From NCBI GenBank assembly GCA_937998045.1, contig CALKVG010000300.1, forward strand, positions 1-8,811: a stretch of 8,811 bases of DNA. The letters run 5' to 3'. This document shows, in pieces, positions 5,769 to 8,811 of the stretch; the first letter of the stretch is position 1, and every line of letters begins with the position of its first letter. The DNA is from an uncultured Myxococcales bacterium (GTDB lineage Bacteria; Myxococcota_A; Polyangia; Polyangiales; Polyangiaceae). A program made the translations under genes and the position numbers. The notes under the pieces were generated by a model. That model was not told the origin of the DNA, searched no databases, and saw nothing but the letters and a program-made list of their open reading frames with translations.

Positions 5769-5925
5769 CGCACTACGGATGCGGCCAACGCACGGGGCGA
5801 TTAAGTGTGCGCCTTTCGTCTACAGCGCGCGAACACCGGGCCGCCAGAGACATGTACGTCGGACGGAGACCCGTGGTCCCCGTCGCATATTTGATCGCGG
5901 CGTCTTCCGCCGCGTCATCGGCGGA
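5769..5925. other. Gap between DUF1552 gene and kinase gene
   Basis: A 157-base non-coding stretch holding the hairpin at 5896-5914. The kinase frame is closed by a TAG at 5820-5822, so the kinase cannot start further upstream than this; GTG 5768 is the first usual start after it. No strong Shine-Dalgarno precedes that GTG and no clear sigma-70 promoter was recognised, though a kinase promoter is expected here. Confidence 0.5.
5896..5914 (-). terminator. Hairpin after the DUF1552 gene
   Basis: CGCGGCG (5896-5902) and CGCCGCG (5908-5914) form a perfect 7-bp GC stem with a five-base loop, starting 11 bases past the DUF1552 stop. The minus strand then reads ATCAAATATG, AT-richer than its surroundings but without a clean T-run. 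It is a plausible terminator or transcript-end stem separating the DUF1592-DUF1552 pair from the kinase. Confidence 0.45.
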
Positions 5926-7350
5926 TCAAATCACGCCAATGGATTTCGGATCGAGCGCCTGCGGGCCGCTGAAGCCGAAGAAGGGCTTGTTCAGCTTCAA
6001 CCCCATGACGTTCGCGATGAGCGTGAGCAGCGTGGAGTGCGCGAGGTTGGCGATCCCGGGGTCGTGCGTGCCGCCCGTGAAGGCGGGAACCGTCCCGCTG
6101 AAATTGATGGCCTGCCCCAGCTTGAATCCGAGGGCGCTGCCGCCGCAGAAGACGAAGGGGATCCGGTCGGTCTTGTGCGGCAACCCGTTCCCGAGCTCCG
6201 AGCAATGGAAGACGATGGTGTTGTCGAGCAGAGTCCCGGTCGTGTCGGGCGTCGCCTGCAACATGCCGAGGAACTGCGCGAGCTTCTCGCAGTACCACAC
6301 GCGGTAGTTCTCCCACGCGGTCTGCTTGGCCGCCTGCTGAGCGGGAGTCGCTTGACCGGTGAGCATGTTCGGCGGCGCCGTGTAGTGGGATGAGTCGTGG
6401 GCGCCGAAAATGCCCAGACCCTGAACCGGGTTGTGCGCGTTGGTGTGCCCGTAAAGGAGGGTGATGACCCGCGTCCGGCCGCACGCAAGCGCCAGGCGGG
6501 CAGTCTCCATCTGCAGGTCGGCGACGACCCCTTGATAGGCGGTCTGGTTGTAGGTCGCCTGCGTCGGATCGGTGACCTGCGGTACCTGGAATCCGGTCGG
6601 ATTGAAAGGCGGATTGGCGCACGAGGCGGTGACCGCGCCGCCGGCCGTAAGACGAGCCTCCAGCGCCCGGAGCGAGCTTGTGTACGCGTCGATCTTCAGC
6701 TTCTCGGAGGGAGGGAGAGAGCTCTGCAGCGACTTCAGATCGGCCGTCGCGTTGTCGAGGATGCTCTTCTGCTGCTGGGCCAGCAGCGCAGCACCGCCGG
6801 GCGTCGTCGACATGCCTTGCCCGAAGATTTGCGCGAACGCCGCCAGGGGATCGTCAATGGCGAAGACCTCTTCGGCGAGCGAGACGCGGGTGAAGTGCGG
6901 GTGCGGCACGGTCGGCGTGCCGCCCTTGCTGATGCGCGATTGAACTCCGAGTTGCACCGACGAGAAGGGGCTCGTCGCCTGGAGGAGGTCCCCGAGCTGG
7001 AGGTCCAGCGTCTTGACGTCCTGGTCGTCTCCCGCCAGCATCTGCTGCGATCCGCCCTGGTGATCATTCAGCGGATACATCGACACGCCATCCATGAAGA
7101 TGCACTGGGACTTAAAGGGCTCGAGCGGTGCCGACATCTTCGGCAGCGTGAAATTCGTTCCGGTCTGCGCCGGGTGCCAGAGAGGGCACTCGACGCCGCA
7201 GGGCGTATAGAAGAAGACGACCTTGGGGACTGCGGCGGGACCCGGCGCTCCCAGGCTCGTGTGCATCTTGAACATCTGCGCGAGCGGCGCCGCAATGGCG
7301 GCCGCGGCCATCCCCCTGAGGATCCCGCGGCGCTCGATGGTCGTTCTCAT
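5926..7350 (-). CDS. DUF1552 (HxxSHH-type) exported protein
   Basis: An intact 474-residue protein of the DUF1552 family (Pfam HXXSHH), known mainly from planctomycetes and myxobacteria, function unknown. The N terminus has a twin-arginine-like signal (ERRGILRGM at residues 6-14, then Ala-rich MAAAAIAAPLA), so export by Tat in the folded state is likely. Family landmarks: KVVFFYTPCGVECPLWHP near residue 45, FMDGVSMYPLNDHQGG, TLDLQLGD, and H318-D-S-S-H322-Y323, the variant here of the HxxSHH motif with Tyr at the last position. A sulfatase-like fold has been suggested for relatives, but that is uncertain. Start: ATG 7348-7350 overlaps the stop of the DUF1592 gene as ATGA, with GGAGG (7361-7365) ten bases upstream. 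The reading frame stays open far upstream, but that part lies over the DUF1592 gene and is not coding. Ends at TGA 5926-5928. DUF1592 and DUF1552 genes pair recurrently, so the two products probably act together outside the cytoplasm. Confidence 0.9.
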   Translation of the reverse strand: MRTTIERRGILRGMAAAAIAAPLAQMFKMHTSLGAPGPAAVPKVVFFYTPCGVECPLWHPAQTGTNFTLPKMSAPLEPFKSQCIFMDGVSMYPLNDHQGGSQQMLAGDDQDVKTLDLQLGDLLQATSPFSSVQLGVQSRISKGGTPTVPHPHFTRVSLAEEVFAIDDPLAAFAQIFGQGMSTTPGGAALLAQQQKSILDNATADLKSLQSSLPPSEKLKIDAYTSSLRALEARLTAGGAVTASCANPPFNPTGFQVPQVTDPTQATYNQTAYQGVVADLQMETARLALACGRTRVITLLYGHTNAHNPVQGLGIFGAHDSSHYTAPPNMLTGQATPAQQAAKQTAWENYRVWYCEKLAQFLGMLQATPDTTGTLLDNTIVFHCSELGNGLPHKTDRIPFVFCGGSALGFKLGQAINFSGTVPAFTGGTHDPGIANLAHSTLLTLIANVMGLKLNKPFFGFSGPQALDPKSIGVI

Positions 7351-8811
7351 GGCTTGATGACCTCCGCATTCCGGCGCTGGACGAACGAGTCTTGGAGCAC
7401 GACGTCGACGAAGAGCTCGGGGAGATCCTCGTTGGTCTCGACGAAGTGCTGCTGCAATTTCTGGACGGCACCCTTGTCGAGGTCCTGCGGCGCGAATCCG
7501 CGGGCGTACCGGTAGTAGTTCGCGGCGAAGCACGCCTGGGCCGTCGGGTAGGTGCTGAGAAGGTCCGACTCCTGCCGCGCGCCGTCGAACTTGATCAAAT
7601 GCCCGGAGGAGTCGTTGAAGCCGGTCAGCTGCCCCGTCGCGTCGATCGGGTAGCCGTTGTCGAGCGTGCGCTCCTGACCGGCGCCGTCGAACTTCTCGAG
7701 TCCGAAACCGATGGGGTTCATGAGGCTGTGGCAGTTGTTGCAGATGCCGGATCCCGTGAGCGCCTGGATCTGGTCGCGGCCGGTGTTGCCCGGCGCCCCT
7801 GCCGGCACGACCGGATCGACCCCGGGCGGCGGGGGCGGTACGTCCTCGCAGAGAATGTTCGCCCGGATCTGGTGCCCTCGCTGCGTCGGCGACGACTCGT
7901 TGGTTCGCGCGTGGCCGAGCAGATACATTCCGAGCGTGAGAATGCCGCCGCGAGCGGAGTTGGGCCCTATGTTTACCTTCACCGGCGTTGTCGGCGACCC
8001 CGGGGGCGTCAGGCCGTAGTAAGCGGCCAGCGTGTCGTTGGCGAAGGTGTAGTTCGCCGAAAGGAGCTCGCTGAATTTCTTGGTCGAATCGAACGCGACG
8101 TTCGTGACGAAAGCATCCGCCTCGTCGCGCATCGCCTTGACGATGGCCGGGAAGCCCCCGGGCGCCGCGTAAATCGCGGGATAGGTACCCTTGTCCGGGG
8201 TCGAGATGTTCGCTCTCGACCCTTGCATCCACTCGTAGAAGAAGCTGGCGATGCGACTTCTCCCCCGCGGATCGGCCAGGAGCCGCTGCGCCTGCGTCTG
8301 GATCTGCGCCTTGGTCGACAGCTCCCCGCTCTGGGCTGCCGCAAAGAGGGTGTCGTCCGGCATCGTGCCCCAGAAGGTGTAGGACAAGGCCGATGCGGTT
8401 TCGTAGGGAGTGAGGACGAAGACACCCTGGCCGTTGTCCTGGCCCAGCTCGCTGCGAAACAGGAAATTCGGAGAGATGAGCATCCCCTGGAGGACGAGCG
8501 AGACACCCGTCTTGAAGTCGCCCATGGTCAGGGAGGTGGCGAAGAACCCCGAGTATCGCGTGATCTCGTCGGTCGTCAGCGGCCGGCGAAACGCACGAAG
8601 CCCGAACGTGGTGATGAACTGGGTGGCGCAGGCCATGTCCTGCGTCTGGCAAGGGACGACCTGCGCATACGATTCGTTCAGCACTCGCGCGGCGAGGGCC
8701 TGCGCGACGCTCGAGTATGCATCGATGTAGTCCTGCGTCACGAAGTTGCTGGCGACGTTGGTGGTGTAGCCGTCTACCGCCTGGTCCGGAGGCACTTGGC
8801 TCGTGTCCGGC
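7347..8811 (-). CDS. DUF1592/DUF1588/DUF1585 exported c-heme-like protein (5' end missing)
   Basis: The frame is open to the contig end, leaving 487 residues without a start or signal peptide; GTG at 8795 is internal. Domain order matches the DUF1595-DUF1592-DUF1588-DUF1585 proteins of planctomycetes and myxobacteria. DUF1595-like is at residues about 30-90 (FGLRAFRRPLTTDE), DUF1592 at about 95-225 (GMLISPNFLFRSELG, SYTFWGTMPDDTLF), DUF1588 at about 245-382 (GGILTLGMYLLGHARTNESS, RANILCEDVPPPPPG), and DUF1585 at about 395-475. Within DUF1588 lies C357-N-N-C-H361 followed by NPIGFGLEKFD, the conserved CxxCH expected to bind heme c covalently. Relatives usually have an N-terminal cytochrome-c-like domain (DUF1587), which would be in the missing part. 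The reaction is unknown; a periplasmic redox role is inferred. The stop TGA (7347-7349) overlaps the DUF1552 start, so the two are one operon. Confidence 0.9.
   Translation of the reverse strand, partial: PDTSQVPPDQAVDGYTTNVASNFVTQDYIDAYSSVAQALAARVLNESYAQVVPCQTQDMACATQFITTFGLRAFRRPLTTDEITRYSGFFATSLTMGDFKTGVSLVLQGMLISPNFLFRSELGQDNGQGVFVLTPYETASALSYTFWGTMPDDTLFAAAQSGELSTKAQIQTQAQRLLADPRGRSRIASFFYEWMQGSRANISTPDKGTYPAIYAAPGGFPAIVKAMRDEADAFVTNVAFDSTKKFSELLSANYTFANDTLAAYYGLTPPGSPTTPVKVNIGPNSARGGILTLGMYLLGHARTNESSPTQRGHQIRANILCEDVPPPPPGVDPVVPAGAPGNTGRDQIQALTGSGICNNCHSLMNPIGFGLEKFDGAGQERTLDNGYPIDATGQLTGFNDSSGHLIKFDGARQESDLLSTYPTAQACFAANYYRYARGFAPQDLDKGAVQKLQQHFVETNEDLPELFVDVVLQDSFVQRRNAEVIKP
7361..7365 (-). 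promoter_or_regulatory. Ribosome binding site of the DUF1552 gene
   Basis: GGAGG on the minus strand lies ten bases before ATG 7350, inside the last codons of the DUF1592 gene. Together with the ATGA overlap it fixes the start and indicates coupled translation. Confidence 0.7.

Noticed and set aside
7351..8652. 434-residue N-terminal extension of the DUF1552 protein
   Set aside because: It is the shadow of the DUF1592 gene in another frame; the real start is ATG 7350 with GGAGG, a Tat-like signal and an ATGA overlap.
1..8811. CRISPR array, tRNA, rRNA, insertion sequence, phage or integron elements
   Set aside because: No regularly spaced repeats, tRNA-like cloverleaf, rRNA sequence, transposase, integrase or terminal inverted repeats were seen on either strand.

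Overview
The window is GC-rich DNA that most resembles a soil or marine myxobacterium-like organism (Myxococcota, probably Polyangia-type). The basis is gene content: a PknB-type Ser/Thr kinase followed directly by a TPR-protein start, a formylglycine-generating-enzyme (FGE)-like domain, a DUF1592/DUF1552 pair with a CxxCH motif, and a large Cys-rich lipoprotein. This lineage call is inference from family knowledge, not from a marker gene. The window is evidently a whole assembled contig: bases 1-31 are an Illumina Nextera (Tn5) adapter, not genomic DNA, and both end genes are cut.

Layout. 32-515 (+): C-terminal tail of a proline-rich protein, converging on everything else, which lies on the minus strand. 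In minus-strand transcription order: (1) DUF1592/1588/1585-family exported c-heme-like protein, 5'-truncated (8811-7347); (2) DUF1552 protein with a Tat-like signal, overlapping the previous gene by ATGA (7350-5926); (3) a hairpin and about 157 bases without a gene; (4) a Ser/Thr protein kinase (5768-4636) interrupted by about four single-base indels; (5) the signal peptide and first TPR-like stretch of a small exported protein (4639-about 4412), coupled to the kinase by ATGA; (6) abruptly, and in another frame, the C-terminal 155 residues of an FGE/sulfatase-modifying-factor-like protein (4412-3945); (7) a 437-base intergenic stretch with an AT-rich, promoter-like part and an 8-bp inverted repeat; (8) an intact 781-residue lipoprotein (3507-1162) with an Ig-like region, a CxxCH motif, propeller-like repeats and two C-terminal six-cysteine modules; (9) a four-helix membrane protein broken by two single-base indels (about 1090-611).

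How the genes may work together. Three exported proteins (1, 2, 8) look like parts of an extracytoplasmic, possibly heme-c-dependent system whose substrate is unknown, with a cytoplasmic sensor kinase next to them. The DUF1592-DUF1552 pairing is a known recurring arrangement; the link to the lipoprotein and kinase is only by neighbourhood. Much of what looks novel here (broken kinase, TPR-FGE fusion, broken membrane protein) is best explained first as sequencing or assembly error, because nearly all the indels sit in short homopolymer runs and the contig end carries an adapter.
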